From: Marinobacter maritimus
Lineage (GTDB): Bacteria > Pseudomonadota > Gammaproteobacteria > Pseudomonadales > Oleiphilaceae
Length of the DNA stretch: 64,000 bases
Assembly (NCBI RefSeq): GCF_007671675.1
Contig: NZ_VCGW01000003.1
Coordinates: forward strand, 186,001 to 250,000
Reading direction: 5' to 3'
Shown: positions 47,807 through 59,500 of the stretch, piece by piece
Layout: each line of letters begins with the position of its first letter
Numbering within the stretch: the first letter of the stretch is position 1
Notes under the pieces: model-generated
Told to the model about the DNA's origin: nothing
The model's input: only the letters and a program-made list of their open reading frames with translations
Databases searched by the model: none
Made by a program: the position numbers and the translations under genes

Positions 47807-49071
47807 TGATCTCCACCCATGCCTGCATTAACTGCCCGGGCTGCGGGCAAATCAATGATCATGGTTGTCCCATGCTGATCGACCCGCGCCTTGAGGGTGC
47901 CTCCGAGGCGCTGAATTGTTGCATTGGAAAGAAATAGGCCAACACCCAGACCGTTCTCCGAACCCACGATCTGTTCGCCTGGGGTTTCCCGAAAGGCGTC
48001 TTCCAGACCATCTCCGCGGTCTTCCACGACTATTTCTACTCTGTTGGGCTCGGTGCAGCGCATGCTGACAGCCACCCACGATGGGCTGGCAGTCAGTGCG
48101 TTAGCAAGAAGGTTGAGGATGGCCTGGTCCAGGGTGGCATCGACCGCAACCCGGCAATCCGGAACTGCTGTCGACCATTCAACAGGCGCGGCCGGCCATA
48201 AGAGTGTTGCGGATTCTCGTAGCCGTGCTAACCAGTTCTGGGCCTGGAGGTTTTCCAGCTGTGCGGATTTAGCTTGGACTGCCGCACTGGAAAGTTGCTG
48301 CAGATGCGCGCCACAAAGGCCAAGCTGTTGCTTCATCAAGTTCAGGTCATCGGCGAGATCCGGGTCGGGAAAGGCCGAACGTATTTCATCAACCAGTAAC
48401 GTCATAGTGTTCAAAGGCGTGCCCAGGCGATGGGCAACGGCTGCTGCAGAAAGCCCCAGTGCAATGATCTGCTCATCACGCAGGCGTGTCTCGCGAATAG
48501 TCGACAGCTGCTCCTGCTGTTGGCGCAATCGCCTTGCCAGAGCGCCCACAACCAGAAGCAGGATTGCCGCCGTCATGGCAAAGGTGACCCACATGCCGGC
48601 CAGGTGCAATTGCGCCAGATTGGCGTTGTGATGTTCATTGGTGATAGGCGTGTGCCATATCACCAATGCTGTGTAGACAGCGATGCCAGAGACAGTCAGG
48701 GCGATGCTCTGGCTCAGTGGCACCAGAATGATGGCCACGGCGATGGGCAGCAATAGCAGAGACACCAAAGGGTTGGTGTAGCCGCCCGTCAAAAACAGCC
48801 AGCCACCTATTAAAACCAGATCAAGAGCCAGGCCGGCACTGACGCTGACGGGGGAGCGGGGCGGCCGCCGGGTAAACCAGAGCCAGCCCAGTGTCGCGAG
48901 AACACCATAGAGCAGGCACAGCACCAGTGCTTCAGCACGGTACGCAAGCGTTACAACCGTTTCTGCCACCGCCAGGGCGGTAAGCTGAAGACCAACAACG
49001 GCAAGGCGCATGCTCAGCAGGTAGCGTGCCGCTTGTTGAAAACCTGTTTGAGAGTGAGTGAGCCATTCCAT
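47803..49071 (-). CDS. regB: RegB/PrrB/RoxS-type redox sensor kinase
   Basis: 422 aa. Six membrane helices (about 20-180). The quinone-site heptapeptide appears as GGYTNPL between helices 3 and 4. The H-box is AVAHRLGTPLNTM with H214; the residue after His is Arg, where most kinases have Glu or Asp. C253 in LGLCGAHLQQL lies where the redox Cys of RegB lies. The catalytic domain has NLLANAL, EDRGDGL and GLGVGLFLS. It should sense the quinone pool and phosphorylate RegA. Confidence 0.92.
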   Translation of the reverse strand: MEWLTHSQTGFQQAARYLLSMRLAVVGLQLTALAVAETVVTLAYRAEALVLCLLYGVLATLGWLWFTRRPPRSPVSVSAGLALDLVLIGGWLFLTGGYTNPLVSLLLLPIAVAIILVPLSQSIALTVSGIAVYTALVIWHTPITNEHHNANLAQLHLAGMWVTFAMTAAILLLVVGALARRLRQQQEQLSTIRETRLRDEQIIALGLSAAAVAHRLGTPLNTMTLLVDEIRSAFPDPDLADDLNLMKQQLGLCGAHLQQLSSAAVQAKSAQLENLQAQNWLARLRESATLLWPAAPVEWSTAVPDCRVAVDATLDQAILNLLANALTASPSWVAVSMRCTEPNRVEIVVEDRGDGLEDAFRETPGEQIVGSENGLGVGLFLSNATIQRLGGTLKARVDQHGTTMIIDLPAARAVNAGMGGDQ

Positions 49072-49155
49072 GGCGTGGATTCTAGCAGGGCGGCGCGGGT
49101 AGCGGTGGATCAGGTGAGTGCTTTTGACGGTTTTCCTGATATTAGTTGATGGACA

Positions 49156-51732
49156 TCAAGGTGGGAAATAACAAACCAGACGTTGGCTGACGACGTCTCC
49201 CGTTAGCTGCAGCGGGGTGGTGTGAAAATCAAAAACCTGCAGTGCCTGTTCCGGCTTAGCCGGGAGGTTGTGAGCGTCTGCTTCGGGAAGCCGCTCAGGC
49301 TGATAGACGCAGTCGGGGCCATTGGGGAACAGGGCGACATACGCGATGTCGGTTTCCACAAGGTCCTGGAAAAAATGCGAGCCATAGGAAAGGTCTGGAA
49401 CCATATCGCCTTCCATTTCTGCCACCTCAACCAGTACGGCGACCCCTGCTATATCCGCAAACCGAACTGGCACGCCCAATTCTGGGCTGCTGGTGCCCCA
49501 GCGACCCGGGCCAATAAGCATGGTGGTGTCGTTGCTGCCACGGACCTGCTCGCCGACAAGGCTGGCCACTTCGTAGCGCTGACTGACATTCAACCGACTG
49601 TATACGGCTGCGTTCACCTTGATAATACGCTGGATGCTCAGGTTTATGTTGCCGCCCATAAAGTTTCCGGATGTGCGGAAAAGAAGCTGCTGCCTGGATA
49701 TTTCTGCAGGAATCTCGGCCGCCATGGTTTCGCCGATGGTCGCCAATGGACGGCATTGCACGAGGTTGAAAGTCGGCTCCCCGTCGTCGTTCAGGTGCAG
49801 GGTAAATTCAACATCTACCGGGTGCTGATAGCCGGACTCTAGAGTTTTCAGAAGGTTTGACAGGCGGCTGACAAACCGGCTGCTGCGCACCAGTGGCTTG
49901 AACGTCAGCCGCCATACCGGAGCCGGCAGGCCCAGCTCCTCTGCCCGTCGACTGGCGGCCCGGTCCATTTCGCCGAGGTGGCTCAGGGGAAGGTCTGCAA
50001 CGTCTTTCACGAGCAAACTCAAAGGGTAGGTAGTCAGTTTGCCTTCCCACAGATCCAGCACATCCAGAAGGTGTTGGGAAAAACGGTAGCTTTCATCAAG
50101 ATTGCGAAACGGCTGGCGGTTGGGGTAGTCCAGCGCCATAACGCACGCATGGTCACCTTCAATCCGGTCAACGGCACGGGTCCCGAGCCCCATGACCAGA
50201 CGCACCATGCCGGCGGTCGGGTCCATATCAGTATCCCAGGCAAAGGTATTGCGGGAAACGCCAACGCCGGCAGCGTCCGGTAAGTAGTAGCGCCCGTGAA
50301 AGCGGCCGTTGACCCGCTGAATCAGCAACGCCATAGGCTCTTCTCGCTGATCCAGCCCGCGTTGCTTGCGGTACACCAGCGCGTCCTCACTCATGGTTGA
50401 GGCGTAAACCTGCCGGATCGCATCCTCCAGCTCTGTAAGCCGAAGCTCAGGAGCCCCCTGGTTTACCAGAAAAACGCTGTCGTATTTGCCGGCAAACGCG
50501 TTGCCGAAGCCGTCTTCCTGAAGGCTGCTTGAGCGCACCAGAATCGGGTACTGACCGTAGTGGTCCAGTAACCGGGCCAGCTCTGTCCGGATTTCCGGAG
50601 GAAAGTCGCCCTTCAGAATGTTCTGTTGGAGCTGCGCGGCCTCAGTGAAATAACCGTCGGTCGAGCGCTGGCGCATAATCGCGGGCCACAGGCCGTTGTG
50701 AACGAGGAATGCGTAATAGGCGTCAGAGCCCAGATAGCTGGAGTCGTGTGGCTCCAGGTTGTCTTGCCAGATGTCGGGCTGATTGGCGAGCAGAATGCTG
50801 CGGGCTATCAGCATACCGGTGGCTTTGCCGCCAATGTAACCGCTGCCGATCATTCTGGCGCGAATCGCGAGCAGGCCCTCAAGGCTTAGGTAACGTTTGG
50901 CAAGATCCAGCATGCGTGGATCCCTGCTGATCAGAACACTCAGTACGCGATCCAGAATTTCGGCTGTCTGTTCTTCATTACTGGTCTCAAGCGCGTTGGC
51001 GACTTGCAGAAACAGGCGGTCCCAATAGTCCAGCAGTGGTTGACGATTCAGCTGGGCAAGTTCCAGCCCGGCCTGAAGTCGGGTTGCGTCGCTGCTGTCG
51101 GTAACAGGCACAAAGCGACCGTTGCGCTCCCTGTGTGGCAGAAACATGGTTGGTGATTGTCGGCACCAGGCCTTGATGGGCTGAATCTGAACGTCGTCGC
51201 CCAGGCGGTGAACATCCACCATCACCTGTGTGGTTTGTCGGATACGGTCCAGTGTGGTGTGCGAGTGTCTGTCCGGATAGAGCGCAAACCAGGCGACGGT
51301 ATCCAGTTCAAAGAGGAATGGACAGACCACGCGGAAAAAATTGCCCACCATGGCGTCAGTGGCCCAGGCGTTGAGCAGATCACTCAAACAATCGCACACG
51401 TAGAATGCGCCGCGGCCGTGCTCTTCAATCAGGCGCCAGACCCTGCCTGTAAAGGCTTCGAAACCATCCAGCGCGTCAACGTTTTCAATGTGAATGTTGG
51501 CTTTTGCGGATACCAGCGGGGGGTGCTGGCCAAAACGGAGGTAGATAATACGGCGCCCGGCGGACGCCGCAGATTCAATAAACGGGGTAACGAATCGGCG
51601 GTAGTCGTCCAGGTCGTTGATTCGCCAGACAACATTATCGCCAATTCTCAGTCCATCGAGAACATCGTCGAGCCCCGGAAGGCCGGTAGAAACCCGGGTA
51701 TTATCCTGTGAGTTTCCGCCGTCCCCGGTCAT
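49156..51732 (-). CDS. Degenerate KaiC-like / PEP-pyruvate-binding (PPDK_N) protein
   Basis: 858 aa. The N terminus begins VSTGLPGLDDVLDGLRIGDNVVW, like a KaiC/RecA domain, but the P-loop that should follow is missing. From about residue 290 a pyruvate phosphate dikinase ATP-grasp part is seen: GGKATGML, ILVRSSSLQEDGFGNAFAGKYDS in pieces, VMGLGTRAVDRIEGDHA and VDVEFTLHL with FNLVQCRPL. The phosphohistidine and PEP-binding domains of PPDK or PEP synthase are absent. A third region (about 700-858; LIGPGRWGTSSPELGVPV) is unknown to me. Function unknown. It lies 17 bases after gdhA, so likely in its operon. Confidence 0.78.
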   Translation of the reverse strand: MTGDGGNSQDNTRVSTGLPGLDDVLDGLRIGDNVVWRINDLDDYRRFVTPFIESAASAGRRIIYLRFGQHPPLVSAKANIHIENVDALDGFEAFTGRVWRLIEEHGRGAFYVCDCLSDLLNAWATDAMVGNFFRVVCPFLFELDTVAWFALYPDRHSHTTLDRIRQTTQVMVDVHRLGDDVQIQPIKAWCRQSPTMFLPHRERNGRFVPVTDSSDATRLQAGLELAQLNRQPLLDYWDRLFLQVANALETSNEEQTAEILDRVLSVLISRDPRMLDLAKRYLSLEGLLAIRARMIGSGYIGGKATGMLIARSILLANQPDIWQDNLEPHDSSYLGSDAYYAFLVHNGLWPAIMRQRSTDGYFTEAAQLQQNILKGDFPPEIRTELARLLDHYGQYPILVRSSSLQEDGFGNAFAGKYDSVFLVNQGAPELRLTELEDAIRQVYASTMSEDALVYRKQRGLDQREEPMALLIQRVNGRFHGRYYLPDAAGVGVSRNTFAWDTDMDPTAGMVRLVMGLGTRAVDRIEGDHACVMALDYPNRQPFRNLDESYRFSQHLLDVLDLWEGKLTTYPLSLLVKDVADLPLSHLGEMDRAASRRAEELGLPAPVWRLTFKPLVRSSRFVSRLSNLLKTLESGYQHPVDVEFTLHLNDDGEPTFNLVQCRPLATIGETMAAEIPAEISRQQLLFRTSGNFMGGNINLSIQRIIKVNAAVYSRLNVSQRYEVASLVGEQVRGSNDTTMLIGPGRWGTSSPELGVPVRFADIAGVAVLVEVAEMEGDMVPDLSYGSHFFQDLVETDIAYVALFPNGPDCVYQPERLPEADAHNLPAKPEQALQVFDFHTTPLQLTGDVVSQRLVCYFPP

Positions 51733-51749
51733 GGGCTGTTACTCCGTGG

Positions 51750-53225
<1,476 letters not shown>

Positions 53226-53335
53226 TTATACCTCCAGAGGGATGCGGCATTGTGTCTCACGCGCTCAGGAGCCGGCGCGTTTATTATTCCCCGACATTTT
53301 GATTCAGACACGCCCGCCCAAGGGGAAGCAGCAGT

Positions 53336-55351
53336 ATGACGGTTCGAGCATTTTCCAGTCTTACACGGATGGTTGTTATTGGTTTCGCGGGGCTCCCGGG
53401 GCTGGCGTTGGCACAAGCTACAGAGGAAAACCTGGTTATTCGTGTAACGGAGGGGCGTTCAAGCAACAGTGCGGATGCGGTTCTGGTCAGCGAGCCGGTA
53501 AATCGGCTGGCGTCTGACCCTTCGGTATCCCTCTCCCGGATGGGCGGCCGCGGTCTGGAACCAGTGATACGAGGGCAAAGCCAGGAAAGAGTGGATGTAC
53601 TGCTGGACGGCATTCGGGTGGAAGGCGCCTGCCCCAACCGGATGGATCCACCAACGAGTCGTCTGAGCAGTGCATTGGCACCGGCCCTGGACGTTCTTAC
53701 CAACAACCGCACCTTGCGCTGGGGCCCCATCGCAGGCGGGCAGGTAATTGCAACCACTGCCGACCCGCAATTCAATGGCAATGCGACCACAGGCCAGGTA
53801 ACCATCGGTGGATCGGACAACGGCAATGGCAAGTTGGTAAACGCCGCTGCGGCAGTGGGCAGTGAGGAAGCGTGGCTGCGGCTTTCCGGCGGGTATGATA
53901 AAGCAGATGATTACGAAGACGGTGATGGCAACGAAGTGCGCAGCGCTTATAAAAACGCTGAGGGTCGCGTTGACGGCGCCTGGACTGCCGAGAACGGGTT
54001 CTTCGTCAAGGGCATGGTCAGTCGCCAGGAAGAGAGTGATGTGAAATATGCAGGCTCCGGTATGGACGCCCCGAAAACCGATACGGATATGTACCGTATG
54101 GAGCTGGGCTCTCCGGTGGCTAATGGCGAGTGGAGTTTATTGGCCTGGCAGGCAGATGTTGATCACACCATGGACAACTTCAGCCTGCGCCCTGTGGGCG
54201 CGATGAAAATGCAGACGGACGCCACGACCGAGACACGTGGAATGCGGTTTACCCTTGATCAAAGCCCCAATAGCTCAACCGACTGGGCAGTAGGTGCAGA
54301 CCTGGAGACCAATGACTGGGATGCGACGCTGTCTAACGTTACCAACCCCATGCCGATGACGGTCTCATTCATGTGGCCCGGTGTGGAGCGTGAGCGTGTC
54401 GGGATTTTCGCTGAGGCGTTCCGGCGTGTTGCCAGTAACGTGAAGATCGGAGGCGGCCTTCGATATGACCGCGTGGAAATGGATGCCACCAAGGCCGATG
54501 ATGTTGCGAGTATGGGCATGACTCCGGCCATGCTTTACCAGAACGCATACGGTACAACCGATCTGAAGCCCGCAGATAACAACGTTAGCGGGTTTGTATC
54601 CAGTGAATGGCGCTTGCCACAAAACCAGGCGCTGACACTGACTGCCAGCCGAAGCGTACGGAGCCCCAGTGTTACTGAGCGCTACCTCGCCCGGAACACC
54701 ATGACTGACAGCTGGATTGGTAACCCCGGCCTGGATACTGAAAAACATAACAAAATAGAGTTAGCTCTGAGTGGCAGTAAAAACCAGTGGAGCTGGAAGC
54801 CGGTGGTCTGGATGGACCTGGTGGACGATTTTGTAAGGCGTTATAAAGAAACGACAGCTCAGTGTGGCAAGGCGAATGGCTGCACCCGTTATGAGAATAT
54901 TGATGCCCGCTTGTTTGGCGTTGAGATGATGGTCGGCTGGACGGACGGAACATGGAGCAGCAGTAGCACGCTGGCTTCCGTTCGTGGTGAGAATCGTGAC
55001 GATAACACGGCGTTGGCACAGATTCCTCCGGTTCAGTTTGTGCAAACGCTTGGCTGGCAGAGCATGGGCCACAGCATTGAAGCCCAGTGGCAGCTGGCCC
55101 GCCGGCAGGATCGCATAGATCCGGAATCCGGGCTGGATGCAGGGGTTTCACCCGGATACGGCGTGTTTAACCTCTCCGGTAGCCACCCGCTGATGGAGTA
55201 CCTTTCCTTTAACTGGGCTCTGGATAATCTGTTTGATAATACCTGGGCGCCTCATGTGAGTCGCGCAAACACCGATCCGTTCAACCCCGACGCAGTGCGC
55301 GTGAACGAGCCGGGACGCACGTTACGCGTGGCGCTGGCGGCCAGGTGGTAA
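53336..55351 (+). CDS. TonB-dependent copper receptor, OprC/NosA type
   Basis: 671 aa. Signal peptide about 1-27. The plug domain holds GACPNRMDPPTSRLSS, the hallmark of OprC/NosA, followed by LTNNRTLRWGP. C99 and M103 form the CxxxM pair that binds copper in OprC. The barrel runs to a C-terminal aromatic residue (ALAARW). Loops are rich in Met (AMKMQ, NPMPMTVSFM, SMGMTPAML). It should import copper, often needed for nitrous oxide reductase or cytochrome oxidase. AAGGGGAAG lies 7 bases upstream. No CueR-type site was found in 53100-53335. A strong terminator follows. Confidence 0.87.
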   Translation: MTVRAFSSLTRMVVIGFAGLPGLALAQATEENLVIRVTEGRSSNSADAVLVSEPVNRLASDPSVSLSRMGGRGLEPVIRGQSQERVDVLLDGIRVEGACPNRMDPPTSRLSSALAPALDVLTNNRTLRWGPIAGGQVIATTADPQFNGNATTGQVTIGGSDNGNGKLVNAAAAVGSEEAWLRLSGGYDKADDYEDGDGNEVRSAYKNAEGRVDGAWTAENGFFVKGMVSRQEESDVKYAGSGMDAPKTDTDMYRMELGSPVANGEWSLLAWQADVDHTMDNFSLRPVGAMKMQTDATTETRGMRFTLDQSPNSSTDWAVGADLETNDWDATLSNVTNPMPMTVSFMWPGVERERVGIFAEAFRRVASNVKIGGGLRYDRVEMDATKADDVASMGMTPAMLYQNAYGTTDLKPADNNVSGFVSSEWRLPQNQALTLTASRSVRSPSVTERYLARNTMTDSWIGNPGLDTEKHNKIELALSGSKNQWSWKPVVWMDLVDDFVRRYKETTAQCGKANGCTRYENIDARLFGVEMMVGWTDGTWSSSSTLASVRGENRDDNTALAQIPPVQFVQTLGWQSMGHSIEAQWQLARRQDRIDPESGLDAGVSPGYGVFNLSGSHPLMEYLSFNWALDNLFDNTWAPHVSRANTDPFNPDAVRVNEPGRTLRVALAARW

Positions 55352-55400
55352 ACCCTGTAATGGCGGTTGCCCGCTACTCATAGCCAGCGGGTAACACTTC

Positions 55401-55442
55401 GCCCCGTGCAGGAGATACTCTCCCTGCACGGGGCTTTTTTTT
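55401..55442 (+). terminator. Strong rho-independent terminator after the copper receptor
   Basis: A perfect 12-bp stem, GCCCCGTGCAGG (55401-55412) with CCTGCACGGGGC (55423-55434), 10-nt loop, followed by eight T residues. It separates the receptor from the RND operon. Confidence 0.95.
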
Positions 55443-55474
55443 GGAGCTTCACCTTGAATATATTGATAACCTGT

Positions 55475-55492
55475 AGCTATTAACTAATAGCT
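55475..55492. promoter_or_regulatory. Perfect 18-bp palindrome upstream of the first RND operon
   Basis: AGCTATTAACTAATAGCT has arms AGCTATTA and TAATAGCT around AC. It lies 19 bases before the GTG start of the RND adaptor gene, near AT-rich text that could hold the -10 element. Its form suits a TetR- or MarR-family repressor; no such gene lies in the window. Confidence 0.55.
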
Positions 55493-55511
55493 GTTTCTGA
55501 GGTGGCTGGTT

Positions 55512-56597
55512 GTGAGGCACATTTCGATACTGGGCACATTGATGTTTGGATTGGTTTGTTCCGGGTTTGTTCTGGGGGAGGTCGTATTAATCAGGCCGGA
55601 GACGGTTCCGGTTGGGCGCAGCGAGCTTCAGGAAACTCTGGTGCTTGATGGTGTCATCGAGGCGGTTCAGCAAAGCACCGTATCCGCACAAACCAGCGGC
55701 ACCGTGCAGCAGCTGCCTTTTGATGTGGATGATTCGGTAGCCGCCGGCGACTTGATCGTGCAGCTGGATAGCAGCGAGCAGCGCGCTCGGGTCAATCAGG
55801 CGCAAGGTGGCCGGGACGAAGCGCAAGCGGCTCTCAATGATGCCCAGCAGCAATTCAAGCGGGTAGAGAGCGTGCATGAGCGTGGTCTGGTTTCTCGGCA
55901 GGAGTTTGATCAGGCCAGGAACACTCTGGCCGGCGCTAAAGCGCGGTTTGAACGCGCCGAGGCAGCGCTTGCCGAAGCCCGGGAGCAGTTGAGCTACACC
56001 CGCATCATCGCGCCCTATGGCGGAATACTGACTGAGCGTCATGTAGAAGTCGGAGAATCCGTGAGCCCTGGGCAGCCGCTGCTTAGTGGTCTGTCACTGG
56101 AGCAGCTGCGGGTCGTTGTAGACCTACCCCAGCAATACGCAGACCTTGCCCGGCGAGACCGGCTGGCGAGAGTCACGCTTGCCGACGGGCGGGTGCTGGA
56201 AACCGGGGAAATGACGTTTTACCCCTACGCTAATCCTGCCACTCACACCTTCCGTTTACGCATGCGCCTTAGTGAACCTAACGGATCCCTGTTTCCGGGT
56301 ATGCTGGTAAAGGTCGGTGTTCCGGTCGCAACGCGCGATGCGCTCTGGATACCGGCCAGCAGTCTTGTCCGTCGCAGTGAACTGAGGGCGGTTTTTGTGC
56401 TGGATGATCAGGGTCGCCCGCGGTTACGGCAGGTTCGTATCGGCGCGGAACAGGACGGTCGTCTGGAAATTCTGGCTGGCTTGAGCGAGGGGGAGCGGGT
56501 TGTCATCCACCCTGGTGAGCTGATTGGCACAGATCGCCTGAACCTTTCAGCAGAACCCGTCTCTGGAGAAAGCGCTAATAAGGAGGCTGGGAATTGA
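55512..56597 (+). CDS. RND efflux periplasmic adaptor (first system)
   Basis: 361 aa, GTG start with GAGGTGG 6-7 bases upstream. Signal peptide about 1-22 without a lipobox Cys. Then a split biotinyl-lipoyl domain (TVSAQTSGTVQQLPFDVDDSVAAGD in pieces; IIAPYGGILTERHVEVGESV), an alpha-helical hairpin (about 95-145, rich in A, Q and E), and beta-barrel and membrane-proximal parts. It bridges the pump to an outer-membrane channel. The stop overlaps the TTG start of the pump gene by 4 bases. No outer-membrane factor gene is nearby. Confidence 0.92.
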   Translation: MRHISILGTLMFGLVCSGFVLGEVVLIRPETVPVGRSELQETLVLDGVIEAVQQSTVSAQTSGTVQQLPFDVDDSVAAGDLIVQLDSSEQRARVNQAQGGRDEAQAALNDAQQQFKRVESVHERGLVSRQEFDQARNTLAGAKARFERAEAALAEAREQLSYTRIIAPYGGILTERHVEVGESVSPGQPLLSGLSLEQLRVVVDLPQQYADLARRDRLARVTLADGRVLETGEMTFYPYANPATHTFRLRMRLSEPNGSLFPGMLVKVGVPVATRDALWIPASSLVRRSELRAVFVLDDQGRPRLRQVRIGAEQDGRLEILAGLSEGERVVIHPGELIGTDRLNLSAEPVSGESANKEAGN

Positions 56598-59500
56598 GTC
56601 GCGAGCTGCCCCCGGTCGGTCCCTCCGGGGCGATTGCCCGGGTTTTCCAGAATAATCATCTGACGCCTTTGCTGGCGTTACTCTCCATCATTCTGGGTGT
56701 GCTTGCGGTTGTCATTACTCCGAAGGAAGAGGAGCCGCAGATAGATGTCACCATGGCGGATATCATGGTGGCTTTTCCCGGTGCCAGTACTCAGGAAGTA
56801 GAAAGCGCTATCGCAACCCCGGCCGAACAGGTGATGAGCGAGATTGCCGGCGTTGAGCACGTATATTCCGTGTCCCGCCAGGGTCAGGCCATTATTACCG
56901 TGCAGTTTGAAGTCGGCATTCCACGAAAAGAAGCGCTTGTGCGGCTTTATAATCAGGTTTACTCGAACCAGGATTGGCTGCCACCGGATCTGGGTGCCAC
57001 ACAGCCGGTCATCAAGCCCAAAGGCATTGATGATGTGCCGGTCATGACACTGACTCTTTATGATCCGGTTAATGGGCATACTGGCGAAGAGCTTACTCGT
57101 CTCGCCCACATGCTGGAAGTCGCGCTCAAGCGGGTGCCCGGAACCCGGGATGTCTACACCGTGGGCGGCGTGCCCGACCAGGTGGATATTCGTTTTGATC
57201 CGGCCCTGCTTGCCGGGTTCAACCTCACTCTCAGTGATATTCGCGAGGCCCTGAAAGCTGCCAACAGCAGCAGCCAGGAAGCCCGTATTACCCGGGATAA
57301 CCTCTCCATCCCGGTTCAGGCGGGTACCCTGTTAGGGAATGTAGGTGATGTGCGCCGCCTCGTTGTCGGCATGCACAACGGGGCGGCGGTGTATCTGGAC
57401 GACGTGGCACATGTGAGTCGCGGCGGCACGGTTGCGGACCAGAGCGTGATGACCGGTTTCGGGCCAGCGGCGGATGCGAGCAGTATCGGACAGCCTGGTG
57501 ACGTATACCCTGCAGTGACCTTGGCAATCGCCAAAAAACCCGGACAAAACGCCGTGGATATCACCACCGCCATTGAGCAGCGGCTGGAGCAGATCCGCAA
57601 CCGCGCCCTGCCTGTAGGCGTGCAGGTTATTGTTACCCGGGATTATGGCGAAACCGCCTCAGCGAAGGCCCAAAAGCTCATTTCTGACTTGATTTCCGCT
57701 ACTCTTTGCGTGGTCTTGTTGGTGTTGGTTGCCATGGGCTGGCGCCAGGCGTTGATTGTGGGTGTGGCGGTACTTATCACGCTGTTGCTGACGTTGGTAT
57801 TCTCTTGGGCCTGGGGCTTTACGCTAAACCGGGTTTCCCTGTTCGCCCTGATTTTCTCCATCGGCATTCTGGTGGACGACGGTATTGTGATCACCGAAAA
57901 CATCAATCGCCGGATTCGCAACTCCAACCACCCGTTGAAGGACATTATCCCGGTGGCGGTAGACGAAGTGGGCACGCCCACCATCATGGCCAGCCTGACC
58001 ATTATGGCAGCCCTGCTACCCATGGCTTTCGTGACGGGGCTGATGGGTCCATACATGAGCCCCATCCCCATCAATGCATCCGCCGGTATGGTGCTGTCCC
58101 AGATCGTTGCCTTTGTGGTTGCGCCCTGGCTGGCGTTCAGGTTGCTGAAACGGAAAGAAGGCGAAACTGTGACGGAAGCGGAAGGCGCCGGCAGTTCAGC
58201 CGACGGTGTCAGCCCCATGTCCATGAAAATATTCGGGCGCGTCCTTACGCCGTTTCTGGGCGATCACCGCTGGCGTCGTCGCATGCTCGCGCTTGGAGTG
58301 ATCCTGCTGACACTGGCGGCTGCCTCCCTGCCAGCATTTCAGGCGGTGATCATGAAGATGCTGCCCTTCGACAACAAATCCGAGCTTCAGATTGTGGTAG
58401 ATATGCCCGAAAGCGCGCCGGTCGAGCAGACCCAGCGGGTGCTTATGGCAATGGGGCATTATCTGGAGAGTGTTGACGAAGTGACCAGTTGGCAGAGCTA
58501 TGCCGGTACTGCCGCGCCCATCAATTTCAACGGGCTGGTGCGCCAGTACTATCTGCGCAGCGAGCCCTATCAAGGCGACATCCAGGTAAACCTCAGTGAT
58601 GAAAGTGTACGATCCCGGCAGTCCCACGCTATCGCCCAGGCGCTGCGAACACCGCTGACCGTCATCGGCAAGCGCTATGACGCCAGCGTCAAGATTGTTG
58701 AAGTGCCGCCCGGGCCGCCGGTGTTATCACCCGTGGTGGCAGAAATCTACGGCGCCGATGCCAATCAGCGGGCTGGGCTGGCTCGCTCGGTAGCAGCCGG
58801 AATGGCTGAGGTGAAAGGGCTGGTGGATATCGACACCACACTGGAGGCCCCACCCGCCAGTGGGAAATTGAAGTGGATCGCGCCCGCGCTGCTCGTATGG
58901 GCGTATCCCAGGCCCAGGCTGTTGCGGCATTGCAGATAGCACTGGGAGGTGTCAACGTCAGCTTTTTGCACGATGATCATGCAAAGTACCCTGTGCCGAT
59001 TCGTGTAACCCTTGAGGATGCTGATAAAGCCCAGCCATCGGTGCTCATGTCCCTGCAGGTGCGCAGCCGCGATGGCAACCTGGTGCCTTTGGCGAGCATT
59101 GCCCAGGTGCGCGAAGCCGACTGGATGGGCGCCATCTATCACAAGAACCTGCTGCCGGTGACCTATGTAACTGCGGATATGGCGGGAGCTGTAGATTCAC
59201 CTCTATACGGTATGTTTGCCATGGTTTCACGGTTGAATCAGCAAGAGGGGGCCCCTGAGCAGTTCTTTATCGACCAGCCACCGTTGCCGGAAAAAGGCAC
59301 GCTCAAGTGGGACGGTGAGTGGCAGATTACCTATGAAACCTTCCGGGATATGGGTGCTGCTTACAGCGTGGGCATATTCATGATTTTTGTGCTGCTGGTA
59401 GCTCAGTTCCGCTCGTATATCCTGCCACTGGTGATCATGGCGCCCATTCCGCTGACCATGATCGGTATCATGCCCGGGCACGCCCTGCTGGGCCGGGAAT

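Noticed and set aside
58840..58875. Programmed -1 frameshift in the RND pump
   Set aside because: No in-phase slippery heptamer and no clear stimulatory structure; a missing C in a homopolymer explains it more simply.
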